Origin: Halomicronema sp. CCY15110
GTDB taxonomy: Bacteria > Cyanobacteriota > Cyanobacteriia > Phormidesmidales > Phormidesmidaceae
Length of the DNA stretch: 64,000 nt
Reading direction: 5' to 3'
Assembly (NCBI RefSeq): GCF_016888165.1
Contig: NZ_JACSWC010000395.1
Span: 1 to 64,000, forward strand
Shown: one piece after another, positions 7,709 through 19,701 of the stretch
How positions within the stretch are numbered: the stretch's first letter is position 1
How the letters are laid out: each line of letters opens with the position of its first letter
Notes under the pieces: generated by a model
The model's database searches: none
The model's input: only the letters and a program-made list of their open reading frames with translations
Told to the model about the DNA's origin: nothing
Translations under genes and position numbers: made by a program

Positions 7709-8578
7709 TTATTTACGCGGCGGATTTTTGGGACGCTGAGGGCGAGGCTCGCTATTGGGGAGATTTTCGGGGGTGACGGGGGAATTGATGAGGTCAATCA
7801 ACCCTTCGGAGAGAAACTTGGGATCCATAAAGAGGACTTTAGAGTTGTTGCTTTCCCCGAGCTTTTGATTGGCCTCCACATACTGCTGGGCAATCAAAAA
7901 CTTGAGGATCTCCTGGGCATCGGGACGCTCTCTGAGGGCTTCTGACAGCAGCTCAATCGACTGCACGGTGCCTTGCGCGCGCCGAATCGACGCCTGCTGC
8001 TCACCCTCGGCCTCTAATACGGTGGCGCGACGTTTGAGTTCAGCGGCCTGCTGTTGCTGCATCGATTCCAACACCGAGGCTGGTGGCACGATACTCTGCA
8101 CCTCGACCCGAGTGATTTTGACGCCCCAAGGTTCCGTCGCTTCATCCAAGTGATCGAGCAGGGCTCGGTTCAGCTCATCCCGGGAGGAAAAGGTCTTTTC
8201 AAAAGGCATTTTGCCGATTTCCGATCGCAGCGTCGTCACCACTAACTCGCGGATCGCATCTTGAATATTTTCAATTTCGTAATAAGTGCGCTCTAAATCC
8301 AAAATTTTCCAATAAACCACGGCGTCAACGTTGAGGGCGACGTTGTCGGGGGTAATGGCGGATTGGGGGTCCACGTCGAGCAACCGTTCGCGAATGCTCT
8401 CTTCCCAAACGATGGTGTCTAAAAACGGCACGATGAAGTTGAGGCCAGGTCGCAGCTTGCGGTGATAGCGGCCCAGTCGTTCGACCAACGCCTGATTGCC
8501 CTGATTCACAATGCGGACCGAACCCACGGTGTAACCAATGACGATAAGCGCCAAAATCGCAAAAATTGAGGGAGCCAT
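7709..8578 (-). CDS. Paraslipin/stomatin-like SPFH (band 7) protein
   Basis: The product is 289 residues: an N-terminal membrane anchor (IFAILALIVIGYTVGSV), then a complete SPFH domain (VNQGNQALVERLGRYHRKLRPGLNFIVPFLD ... ELVVTTLRSEIG), then a coiled coil rich in Ala, Glu and Arg (EAEGEQQASIRRAQG), ending in a Pro/Arg tail. It belongs to the paraslipin/QmcA branch, which forms large membrane oligomers and scaffolds membrane protein complexes. An NfeD protein is encoded 51 bp upstream on the same strand, the classic stomatin-NfeD operon, in which the NfeD OB-fold protein partners the SPFH protein. Confidence 0.92.
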   Translation of the reverse strand: MAPSIFAILALIVIGYTVGSVRIVNQGNQALVERLGRYHRKLRPGLNFIVPFLDTIVWEESIRERLLDVDPQSAITPDNVALNVDAVVYWKILDLERTYYEIENIQDAIRELVVTTLRSEIGKMPFEKTFSSRDELNRALLDHLDEATEPWGVKITRVEVQSIVPPASVLESMQQQQAAELKRRATVLEAEGEQQASIRRAQGTVQSIELLSEALRERPDAQEILKFLIAQQYVEANQKLGESNNSKVLFMDPKFLSEGLIDLINSPVTPENLPNSEPRPQRPKNPPRK

Positions 8579-8629
8579 TAAGCGCCTGCTCCTGGGGAGA
8601 GGGACAGAATCATCGTCAGTGTAATCCTT

Positions 8630-9085
8630 TTAATCAGTTGTGGAACGGGCGGGGGGCATCGGCAGCACAATCAAGGTATTGCCCTGGCGCTCGATGACGC
8701 GGACTTGGGTTTGCGCGGCGATCGCGACATCACTGATTTGGCAGCGGGCGTGCCAGATGGCCCCTTCGTAATGCACGCGCCCCCACTCCCCCGGCGCGAT
8801 CGCTTCACACACCCGCGCCGTCGGGGCAGCGGCTAACTCTTTGGATTCTTGGGGCAGCAAGCCTCGCATCACGAGCGTAAAAACTGCGGATAATACCCCA
8901 CAAAGGAAGAGTTGGCTGGGTAAAGTCGGCAACCGCACCGATGCGATCGCGGTGACCAAACTCGCTAACCCCAAGGCCACCGCTGGCGGATTGGGGATCA
9001 ACAGACTGAAGGCCAGCAGACAGCACCCCCCGATCACCCAGGGCGTTGGCCCGACGGCCTGGGTCAATAAGTCTGGAAAGCTCAT
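8630..9085 (-). CDS. NfeD-like membrane protein, partner of the paraslipin
   Basis: The 151-residue product has three to four hydrophobic segments in residues 15-85 and a C-terminal OB-fold (APGEWGRVHYEGAIWHARC ... VRVIERQGNTLIVLP), the layout of short NfeD proteins. It is the first gene of the operon with the SPFH gene at 7709. The long serine-protease form of NfeD is absent, so the gene belongs to the NfeD1b/YbbK type. Confidence 0.88.
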   Translation of the reverse strand: MSFPDLLTQAVGPTPWVIGGCCLLAFSLLIPNPPAVALGLASLVTAIASVRLPTLPSQLFLCGVLSAVFTLVMRGLLPQESKELAAAPTARVCEAIAPGEWGRVHYEGAIWHARCQISDVAIAAQTQVRVIERQGNTLIVLPMPPARSTTD

Positions 9086-9306
9086 GGCAGGTCACCCGCT
9101 ACAGTCACAACTCCGATAGCTCACGATAGTTCCTCTGTACTTTCAATCTTGCCGCAGGATTTCCGCCGCTGGTAAAAATCCACATGAAGCTTTGAAATCG
9201 ACCTCGAAGCAGAACTTCAATTCCAATTTATATAATCGAATAGCATTGCAGCCCATGCCGCTAAAACAAAGGTAAGCCGCTCTTATCCGCGAACAATCAT
9301 GCATGT

Positions 9307-12300
9307 ATGAGTCCAACTTTCTACCTTCCACGTATCCTCTCAAGCCATGACAGCACATACACCGAAACGGAGTTACTTGCCGCTTCAAGTTACGTGGTCG
9401 TCTTGGCTGAACCTGGTGGTGGAAAAACTGATCTGATGGGGAGTATTGCTCAACAGCTGGGGACAACGGCCGTTACAGCAAGAAAATTTGCGCACATAGG
9501 AGTAAGTGAAAACAACGTCCCGTTGGTGATTGATGCATTTGATGAGCTGTCAAAGGTTGATGACTCCGGAATCTACAAACTTCTTGCTAAAGCTGAAGCA
9601 ACTAGCCCAAGTCATGTTTACTTGTCGAGCCGATCCAGCGAGTGGGATAACGCTGCAACAAACGCATTCAACGAATTCTTAGGGCATTCACCTCTAGTAG
9701 TTAGGCTACGCGAGTTTGATGAATCGGAACAGAGGGCGATCTTTGAACATCACTTGCCAGGAGAGGACTTCGCGGCGTTTAAGACCGAGATTGCTCGATT
9801 TGACTTGGAAATGCTTCTCCCAAACCCTCAGTTTCTGAAACTGTTTGCTGATGCATATATTGAGAGTGAAAGACACTTCGCCGACAAGCGCTCAATTTTC
9901 TCACAAGCGGTTGAACGTTTGGCGAAGGAGGCAAATCCTTATCTGAAGGGCATTAATCCAACGCTTTCGATCGCTCGAAAGGTAGACATATCATCGGAAG
10001 TTTTCACTAAGCTTTTATTTGCCGGTGCAGAAGGCGTCTGCATAAGCGAAGCCACTGAAAATCGCATGTATCCATTGCTTGCTTCACTATTTGAAAGCGA
10101 AACTGCAGCTGATGCAATTCTGGCAACTCGTCTTTTCAAACCGAGCGACAACGTAGACCAGCATCGTCCCGTACACAAGATTGTCGCTGAATACTGTGCA
10201 GCGGACTATCTCACGAAGCGGATAGCAGACCCAGCGGACCCGCTGACATTGCCCAAGTGCCTGCCTATTATTGCTCCAAACTTGACAGTGCGAGATGAAT
10301 TGCGAGGGCTGCTAGGTTGGATGGCAGCATTAGGTAACAAACGCATACAAGAATCTGCCATTAATCTTGATCCCTACGGAGTGCTAGCGAATGGCGATCC
10401 TTCCCAGCTTGACCATTCGTCAAAGCGCCTACTTATACATCGGCTAATAGAAGTCGAGGAACAAGATCCTTACTTTCGAAGGGGGGATTCCTGGCGTCGG
10501 TTCAGCGTTGCGGGGTTCTTCACCCAAGATGTTGTGGATGAGATCAAACCCCTTCTCACATCTGGAAGTGACGGGCACTTGCGTAATCTGATCCTTGAGC
10601 TTTTGAGAGGATCACCAGCAATCAAGCACTTGAGAGGTGAGTTGCGCCAACTTACTCTCACACCGACTGAAAGCGAACATACTCGTTGGCTAGCGAATAG
10701 ATGTTTGCTCGACGTTGACGGTGATGTCCGTCGCTCTGACTTGGAAACCCTTATTTCTGAGGCCAGTAGTACTTCTCTCAGTATTGCGGCTGAGATCATT
10801 GAAACTCTAGGCCCGGAAACGTTCGAACGGGCTTATCTCGCAGAGTTTCTTCACGTATGCTCAAAGCTTTATCCGAACCACCGAAGAAGACATAGGCGTG
10901 CAATAGGAGATCGCTATTTCCTGAAAAAGTTCATCGACGGGCTAGACATTGCGACTATCGAGTGGCTCTTAGATGACTTGACCAAAAATTTAGTATGCGT
11001 ATGCGGAAAGAAGCCTTATGAATGCGACTGCCGAAACGGTATAAGCAAAATCGTAGGATCAATGTTGGATCGCTACTTCGAGTTGGCAAAACCTCCCTTT
11101 GATCCATTACGGGTTTGGCAATGGGTCAGGAACCTGATCTTCCATGAGCAAAAAGGTATCCACCAAAGCAAGGCGGTTCAGGTCCTTCAAAACGATAATG
11201 AGCTGCACAAAGGCATTATTGCTCATGTATTTGGAACACTGACTGACCGTGACGAGATCTACGAAACAAAGTTCACTTGGCATAGGTTCCACTGCCACAA
11301 CGGTCTTATTTTTCGAGGAGATGATTACAAATTCATAGTTGATCTGGCGTTCGAAACCGACAACCCAGATTTATGGGCATGTTTCATGGAAGGACATAGA
11401 TACTATCAAAGTAAGGAAGAGCGAGGCCCAAATGACTTGCGGCGTCACATGCGTAAACAGGCACTGAAAAAAACCTTGTTCATGCAAGAGTGGGCCAAGA
11501 TCAACAGGGCTACAGCAAAACAGTTCTATTTAGAAAAACGTGAGTGGCGTGTCAGGCCGACTCGCAAGATGAAGCACCGCCGCAGGAAGCAAGACGAAAT
11601 ACGAGCAGCAAACATCGAGTACTTTCAGGACAACAGGAAGCTTATCGAAGCTGGCCGCGATTGGAACTGTTTAGTTCTCTTTGCAAAGTTGGTTCTAATG
11701 CATTCGGACGATATCGAGCAAGAGGTTAACGACAAAAACCTCGTTCAAACTTCGCTCAGAAATTGTCTTGATTTTATAGCTCCGCATGTTCCCAACCTGA
11801 GTGAGATTGCGGAACTACGGCGTACTTCAAAAATTGATGACTCAGAGATTATTCTTTATGCAGCATGCTTAGAGATTATGCGCTTTAAAGGCAATCTAGA
11901 AGAAGTTAATCTCCACCTACTGAGAGCACTGCGTATTGGTATGTGCATCTCCTACGATGCTGTCTCCAATGAAAATTACGATGCACTATTAGAGGAAGTT
12001 AATCGTTTACTTTTTTCTGATAGCGATAGTGCAGAGAATTTCCTTCGTCATTACATTGAGCCACAACTGGCACAGTCAGGATATGCACATCCAGAGCTTT
12101 GGTTCTTGCGTAGAGAGGATACCTTTCGTCATTTACGTGCCACGCTATCGCTTGAATGGCTTCAACGTTTTCGTGAATTGGAACTGAATCCACTCAATAC
12201 ACTTTTCGAGATTGCAGCTCAACATAGTAACCGGGATAAGTTGAAAGAAATCATTGCTGAGCGTTGCACAGAGTTTATGTCCGCTTGGCCCAATCAGACT

Positions 12301-13332
12301 GAAAATGAAGATATCGAACGCAAACGTACTTTCTGGCTAGTGCGCGCGTGGTACTTTCTCGACGATACACCTGAAACATACTGGAACTGGCTTAAAGCAG
12401 ATAAAGATACTGTGCTCCTACTTTACGAGCGGTCTGGACGAATGAGCCCTGGTACTTCTTCCTGGCCCATGCTCACATCAAGCAAGGTAGAAGCCATTCT
12501 GGATGCCTTTATTGGTCAATGGCCCAAGGTAGACCTGCCGAACCACTGGGGTTCGGGCAGCTCTAAAGGAGAAAATGCATATCGCTTTTTGACCGACGTG
12601 ATCTGGTCTATCAACTCAGACGATCCCGATGATGCTATCCCTGTCCTCGAAAGGCTTCTTGCTGATTCGCGCTTCGCCGACTTACACAATGACCTGAAGA
12701 GCATACATGCCAGTCAAGTACGAAATAAAGCACTTAGGGATTTTGAACCGCCAACACCACAAGAAATCGTAAATCACCTGGATCGCAATGCAGTGGTTAC
12801 TGTAGAAAGCTTGCGGCAACTTGTTATCGAAGAGCTTCAATACTTCCAGAAGGATATTGATGGCGGGGAGTTTAACTTCGCCAACCTATTTTATAAAAAT
12901 GGTGATCGACTAGATGAAGAAAGGTCTAGAGATGTTATTGCTGGATACCTTAAATCAAGGCTTGAGCCGCAAGGTATTTCTGTTGTGAAGGAGCATGAGC
13001 TAAAGGACGCAAAGCGAAGTGATTTCACTGTAACTAAAATGATTGTCAGTAAAAAACTTTTGCTTGTTACAGAGGTTAAGGGGCAGTGGCATAAAGATCT
13101 ATATACTGCCGCCTCCACTCAGCTGAATGAACTCTACTCGATACACCCAGACGCAGCGCAACAGGGCATTTTCCTTGCAATTTGGTTTGGCACAGGCGAA
13201 AAGGTTGCTGGACGAAAAAACCACGGCATCGAAAGTGCTCAGGAGCTTCAAATCAGCATTGAAGCAGCACTACCGCCAACGCTCAGAGGACTCATTGATG
13301 TGTTTGTTCTGGACGTGTCCAAATCCAAATAA
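9307..13332 (+). CDS. Large NACHT/STAND-like NTPase with C-terminal PD-(D/E)XK nuclease; candidate defence protein
   Basis: The product is 1341 residues. The P-loop lies almost at the N-terminus (EPGGGKT, 35-41), followed by a Walker B of NACHT type (LVIDAFDEL, 73-81) and an arginine-ending strand (VYLSSRSSEW, Arg109). Near residue 300 VHKIVAEYCAADYL matches the helix after the NACHT winged-helix region. Some 800 residues of helical sequence follow, with a CVC...CDC cysteine cluster (about 560-570). The last 140 residues read as a PD-(D/E)XK nuclease: Glu1204/1205, Asp1239 in KRSDF, E1256-V-K1258, Gln1272. The gene contains no GCGATCGC octamer while the flanks have many, suggesting transfer. 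No partner gene is adjacent. Anti-phage function is inferred from architecture; the gene family was not identified. Confidence 0.8.
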   Translation: MSPTFYLPRILSSHDSTYTETELLAASSYVVVLAEPGGGKTDLMGSIAQQLGTTAVTARKFAHIGVSENNVPLVIDAFDELSKVDDSGIYKLLAKAEATSPSHVYLSSRSSEWDNAATNAFNEFLGHSPLVVRLREFDESEQRAIFEHHLPGEDFAAFKTEIARFDLEMLLPNPQFLKLFADAYIESERHFADKRSIFSQAVERLAKEANPYLKGINPTLSIARKVDISSEVFTKLLFAGAEGVCISEATENRMYPLLASLFESETAADAILATRLFKPSDNVDQHRPVHKIVAEYCAADYLTKRIADPADPLTLPKCLPIIAPNLTVRDELRGLLGWMAALGNKRIQESAINLDPYGVLANGDPSQLDHSSKRLLIHRLIEVEEQDPYFRRGDSWRRFSVAGFFTQDVVDEIKPLLTSGSDGHLRNLILELLRGSPAIKHLRGELRQLTLTPTESEHTRWLANRCLLDVDGDVRRSDLETLISEASSTSLSIAAEIIETLGPETFERAYLAEFLHVCSKLYPNHRRRHRRAIGDRYFLKKFIDGLDIATIEWLLDDLTKNLVCVCGKKPYECDCRNGISKIVGSMLDRYFELAKPPFDPLRVWQWVRNLIFHEQKGIHQSKAVQVLQNDNELHKGIIAHVFGTLTDRDEIYETKFTWHRFHCHNGLIFRGDDYKFIVDLAFETDNPDLWACFMEGHRYYQSKEERGPNDLRRHMRKQALKKTLFMQEWAKINRATAKQFYLEKREWRVRPTRKMKHRRRKQDEIRAANIEYFQDNRKLIEAGRDWNCLVLFAKLVLMHSDDIEQEVNDKNLVQTSLRNCLDFIAPHVPNLSEIAELRRTSKIDDSEIILYAACLEIMRFKGNLEEVNLHLLRALRIGMCISYDAVSNENYDALLEEVNRLLFSDSDSAENFLRHYIEPQLAQSGYAHPELWFLRREDTFRHLRATLSLEWLQRFRELELNPLNTLFEIAAQHSNRDKLKEIIAERCTEFMSAWPNQTENEDIERKRTFWLVRAWYFLDDTPETYWNWLKADKDTVLLLYERSGRMSPGTSSWPMLTSSKVEAILDAFIGQWPKVDLPNHWGSGSSKGENAYRFLTDVIWSINSDDPDDAIPVLERLLADSRFADLHNDLKSIHASQVRNKALRDFEPPTPQEIVNHLDRNAVVTVESLRQLVIEELQYFQKDIDGGEFNFANLFYKNGDRLDEERSRDVIAGYLKSRLEPQGISVVKEHELKDAKRSDFTVTKMIVSKKLLLVTEVKGQWHKDLYTAASTQLNELYSIHPDAAQQGIFLAIWFGTGEKVAGRKNHGIESAQELQISIEAALPPTLRGLIDVFVLDVSKSK

Positions 13333-13371
13333 GGTGGCTTCTAGATCGACAATAATAGCGGCCTCTAGGCC

Positions 13372-14052
13372 CTATGAATCCGTGGGCAAGTCACCAAACT
13401 GTTGACGATAGCGCGCCAGTTCCGCTTCCAGCTCTTCCCGGCGTTGGCGCTCACTGGTTAATTGAGCCGTTGATTCCGTCAGGGCCGCCGACAATTCATC
13501 GGGAATGAGTAACTTCTCCCCCGTGTCCAGCCGATAGAAGCCGATCAGTGACTCTTCAACCGCCAGTCGCAGGTTGAGGCGCTGGCTAATGCTGTCGGTG
13601 ATCGGCACATAGTCCTCGCCTTGCAGACGATCGCCCCGCAGCTGTTCCGGTATCCACTCCCCCTTGGGGTCAAACAGCCAATATTCCTCCACCTCTAACT
13701 GGGCATACAGCGTCTTTTTATAAGACTGGTCTTGTTCCTGGGTGCCCGCTGAGGTCATTTCGAAAATGACGGCAGGGGTTTGGCCCTCCTCCCAAATTTT
13801 GTAGTTGTCGCGGCCACCGGGCTCGACCTCAAAAATCACCATGACATCCGGGGCGACTCGCAGCTTAGGAAAGCCCTGAGCGTAGTAAAGAAACTGATTG
13901 CTCAACACGGTGGCCTGCTGCCCCGCCAAATACTGGCGCAGTAACTCCAGGGTGATGAGCATGGCGTAGAGATGCCCAAAGGTTTCGGCCCCAGGTTCAC
14001 CGTCTGTCGAAGGGTAGCTAGCCGCAGAGAGGTGGGGAGAGATGGCGGTCAT
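13372..14052 (-). CDS. Uma2 family (DUF820) putative endonuclease
   Basis: The product is 226 residues with the Uma2 fold of the PD-(D/E)XK superfamily: APDVMVIFEV, then AVIFEMTSAGT, then KKTLYAQLEVEEYWLFDPKGEW. The candidate catalytic residues are Asp of APDV and Glu of FEMTS. The C-terminus adds a Glu/Arg-rich coiled coil (RQRREELEAELARYRQQF), common in this cyanobacterial subfamily. The family is heavily expanded in cyanobacteria and its function is unsettled. The gene is divergent from a second Uma2 gene, across 172 bp. Confidence 0.85.
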   Translation of the reverse strand: MTAISPHLSAASYPSTDGEPGAETFGHLYAMLITLELLRQYLAGQQATVLSNQFLYYAQGFPKLRVAPDVMVIFEVEPGGRDNYKIWEEGQTPAVIFEMTSAGTQEQDQSYKKTLYAQLEVEEYWLFDPKGEWIPEQLRGDRLQGEDYVPITDSISQRLNLRLAVEESLIGFYRLDTGEKLLIPDELSAALTESTAQLTSERQRREELEAELARYRQQFGDLPTDS

Positions 14053-14224
14053 AGTCGTTCTGGAGGCTCTGAGTCTAGTTTATCGGACCCGTTGGCGAAG
14101 GGATTTGTGTGCGGGGAGAGGGGGAGCAGGGGAGAGGGGGCGATCGCCGCCAACCCCCAACCAGTCCAGAACTGTGCAGTAGGATCAGGTTTAGGTTTAC
14201 TATTTGCCGCTGAGGAGCTATGCC

Positions 14225-14779
14225 ATGCGGACCCTTACCCAATGGTCGGTCGCCGATTATCAACAGATGCGGGAGCTCGGCATCCTCGATCGCCGTCGCT
14301 GCGAACTTATCCAGGGAGAAATTTGGGACATGGCTCCAGAGGGGCAATTTCATCGCTTTGTTAATGACCGAGGGGCAGAATATCTCAGGCGCAAGCTTCA
14401 AGGCAAAGCGAAGATCTTTGAGGCTCATCCCATTACACTGTCAACATCTGAGCCGCAGCCAGATATCGCGATCGTGCGGCTACCCGATACTCGTTATCTC
14501 GCCCACCATCCTTACCCTGAAGATATTTATTGGCTAGTAGAAATTGCCGATACGACCTTGACCTACGACCTGGAAACCAAGCGTCGGGTTTATGCCGAAG
14601 CGGGGATTGCGGAGTATTGGGTGATTGACATCGCGAACCGGCAGCTGGTCGTGTTTAAGGATGGTCAAAATGGTGATTTTTTGATCCGTCAGACCGTGAG
14701 TGAGGGCGTGCTGTATCCGATCGCGTTTCCAGCGATGGCGATCGCGGTTGACCAACTCATCAGCATTCCTGAGCCATGA
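14225..14779 (+). CDS. Uma2 family (DUF820) putative endonuclease
   Basis: The ATG at 14225 is preceded by GAGGAG seven bases upstream, so I prefer it to the in-frame TTG at 14204. The product is 184 residues: ELIQGEIWDMAPEGQFH, PDIAIVRLPD, YWLVEIADTTLTYDLETKRRVYAEAGIAEYWVID, all standard Uma2 motifs with the Asp and Glu of the PD-(D/E)XK core. No toxin or antitoxin partner is visible. It ends at the shared hairpin before thiC, with which it converges. Confidence 0.88.
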   Translation: MRTLTQWSVADYQQMRELGILDRRRCELIQGEIWDMAPEGQFHRFVNDRGAEYLRRKLQGKAKIFEAHPITLSTSEPQPDIAIVRLPDTRYLAHHPYPEDIYWLVEIADTTLTYDLETKRRVYAEAGIAEYWVIDIANRQLVVFKDGQNGDFLIRQTVSEGVLYPIAFPAMAIAVDQLISIPEP

Positions 14780-14815
14780 AAAAAGGCTGGATGAAAGTGC
14801 TTCCATCTCAGCCTT
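14779..14815 (-). terminator. Rho-independent terminator of thiC
   Basis: On the minus strand AAGGCTGAGATGG pairs with CATCCAGCCTT (one bulge) and is followed directly by TTTTTT. It lies about 30 bp past the thiC stop. The stem also ends the convergent Uma2 gene. Confidence 0.85.
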
Positions 14816-14843
14816 AATCGTGATGATCTGAGGGCTCTGAGAA

Positions 14844-17854
<3,011 letters not shown>

Positions 17855-18063
17855 AAACAACGCACCTCGCAAGATGACAGCCAGATGCTAGAGGTGATGA
17901 CCGATTGGAAGGATGACGGGAGTGGTACTAGACGCAGCGACGGAAAGTAATTCGATGCCGAATTCAGTAGTCAGAAAACAGCTCGAATCTACTTTTAAGC
18001 CAGCAACTCAAAAGTCTGAATTGGCAGCCCCGCCCGTCGCTTCGGTTACGTAACCTCAATCAA

Positions 18064-18142
18064 CGCTTCCCTCCGCTGGTATTAACCAGGTCAGGTTCTG
18101 AGGGTATAATCTCAGCCCGATTTGCTCGGACACCCCTAGCTT
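18064..18142 (-). promoter_or_regulatory. TPP (THI-box) riboswitch
   Basis: On the minus strand the sequence carries the whole conserved core in order: AGGGGTGTCC, CGGGCTGAGATTATACCCT, GAACCTGACCTGGTTAATACC, AGCGGAGGGAAG. These are the P2-P3 pyrimidine-sensing and P4-P5 pyrophosphate-sensing helices. It lies about 210 bp before the start of the SSS symporter gene and thiC. High TPP would lower expression of both. Confidence 0.96.
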
Positions 18143-18422
18143 GATGGTGATTGTATCACTGCTCAGCGAGCTGGGAACTTTGCCTTAATCTGCTGTATTA
18201 AAGACTGGCAGGTTCTGAGTCCTCACGCAAGTGTCGTGAGCGATCGCCGCTACCTAGGCTCGCAAGAGAGATCTCCAGCAACGCTTCCTCCATCAAGGGC
18301 AAGCGATCGCTGGCTCCCTTTGACAGTCAGCGGCGCTGCCCCCCGGTGATTGGCCGCTGCCTCAACCCCCTTGACTCTGACTATACGGTTGAATTTAGCC
18401 AGTCATAGGTCTCGGACACGCA
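18143..18422. other. Spacer upstream of the riboswitch
   Basis: This must contain the promoter of the thiamin locus on the minus strand and the 3' end of the aldo/keto reductase transcript. I see HIP1 octamers and no gene or clear -35/-10 pair. Confidence 0.4.
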
Positions 18423-19463
18423 CTAGGACCAGCGGCGAAAGAAATTGGCCTCTTGCCAGACTTGGGCAGTGCGCTGTTCCATCGCCAATAACTGCTCCGC
18501 CGTGAACGGTGTAAAGCCGCGAGCCGCATCCAGATTTTCGGCTAACTGCGCTGGGGTGTCGGCAGCGACAATGCAGCAGTGGACTTGAGGTTGCGACAGG
18601 GCATACCCCAACGCTTCCGTCATGCCGGACAACACACCGGGCTGAAATAACCGACCATAGGCGGGCACCTTCATACCGATGATGCCGGTGTTGTGCTGCT
18701 GGGCGACGGGCAACACATGGTCAATAAAGGGCTGGGGCGTATGGCGATCGGCGGCGTTGATGGGAATCAGTGCGGTATCGAAAGGGTACCGATTCAGCGC
18801 TTTGACAAAAATCTCGGGGTTGTTGTGGCCGGTAATGCCGATCGCCCGAATGATCCCCTGCTCTTTGGCCTCTGCCGCCGCTTTGATCGCCCCTTGCTGT
18901 TCATCCAGCAGGGTATCCACATCCCAGTCGTAGGTGATGGCGTGAAACTGCCACAGGTCAATGTAGTCAGTTTGCAGCCGCTCTAGGGACTGTTCTAACT
19001 GCCGCCAAGCTTCATCGCGATCGCGGCGGCTGGTTTTGGTGCCAATCATCACCTCGGAGCGCACCGCTGGGAGAACTTTGCCCAAGCGTTCTTCACTCGG
19101 CCCGTAATTCGCCGCCGTATCAAAATAGCGAATGCCGCCCGTATACGCCTGTTCAATGAGGGCGATCGCTTCGGCCTCCTGGCCCCCACGAGAGAGAGGT
19201 GACGCTGAGCCGCCTAACCCCAGCACTGGCATCGTGAGTTGAGATCGTCCCAAAGTCCGGGTCGGCATAGCTGCCACCGAGTGCTCCGCGATCGCGGTGG
19301 CCTTGGCGACATCTGGCACGGCAGCATCGGGGACGACATCGCTAGGGGCAGCGGCCAGGGGCGACGTTTGGGAGCGTTTGCAGGCACTGCCGCTGATGGC
19401 CGTGCTCGCCGCTGCGACTCCCGCATACAAAAACTGACGGCGGGTTGGGAGGAATCCACTCAT
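18423..19463 (-). CDS. Exported aldo/keto reductase with Tat signal
   Basis: The product is 346 residues. The N-terminus is a twin-arginine signal (TRRQFLYAGVAAAS, Arg8-Arg9), followed by a possible lipid-attachment cysteine (SGSAC), so the protein is exported folded, consistent with a bound NADPH cofactor. The AKR core follows: GLGGSASPLSRG, YFDTAANYGPSEERLGKVL (Asp and Tyr of the tetrad), IGTKTSR (Lys), YIDLWQFHAI (His). The C-terminal part keeps the barrel but not a clear ferredoxin domain. Substrate unknown. It stands alone between the thiamin locus and folC. Confidence 0.88.
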   Translation of the reverse strand: MSGFLPTRRQFLYAGVAAASTAISGSACKRSQTSPLAAAPSDVVPDAAVPDVAKATAIAEHSVAAMPTRTLGRSQLTMPVLGLGGSASPLSRGGQEAEAIALIEQAYTGGIRYFDTAANYGPSEERLGKVLPAVRSEVMIGTKTSRRDRDEAWRQLEQSLERLQTDYIDLWQFHAITYDWDVDTLLDEQQGAIKAAAEAKEQGIIRAIGITGHNNPEIFVKALNRYPFDTALIPINAADRHTPQPFIDHVLPVAQQHNTGIIGMKVPAYGRLFQPGVLSGMTEALGYALSQPQVHCCIVAADTPAQLAENLDAARGFTPFTAEQLLAMEQRTAQVWQEANFFRRWS

Positions 19464-19701
19464 GCACTGAGTCCTGGCTGACCATAAGAAAAACCGACAC
19501 GGCTTTATTCTGACAAATCATCTCTGAGCAAGCATGGTGAGTGTTAATAAAACCAAACCTGCGATGACTCGGCGATCGCCCTCCTATATTTCGGCAACCC
19601 ATTCGGCAACAGGCGCATGGGCGACACACGGCGATCGCTCAGGCACACCCAGCGAAAACTTCCGCACCATTGCCACCACTGCGCCTGTCCTCTAAAGCTG
19701 G

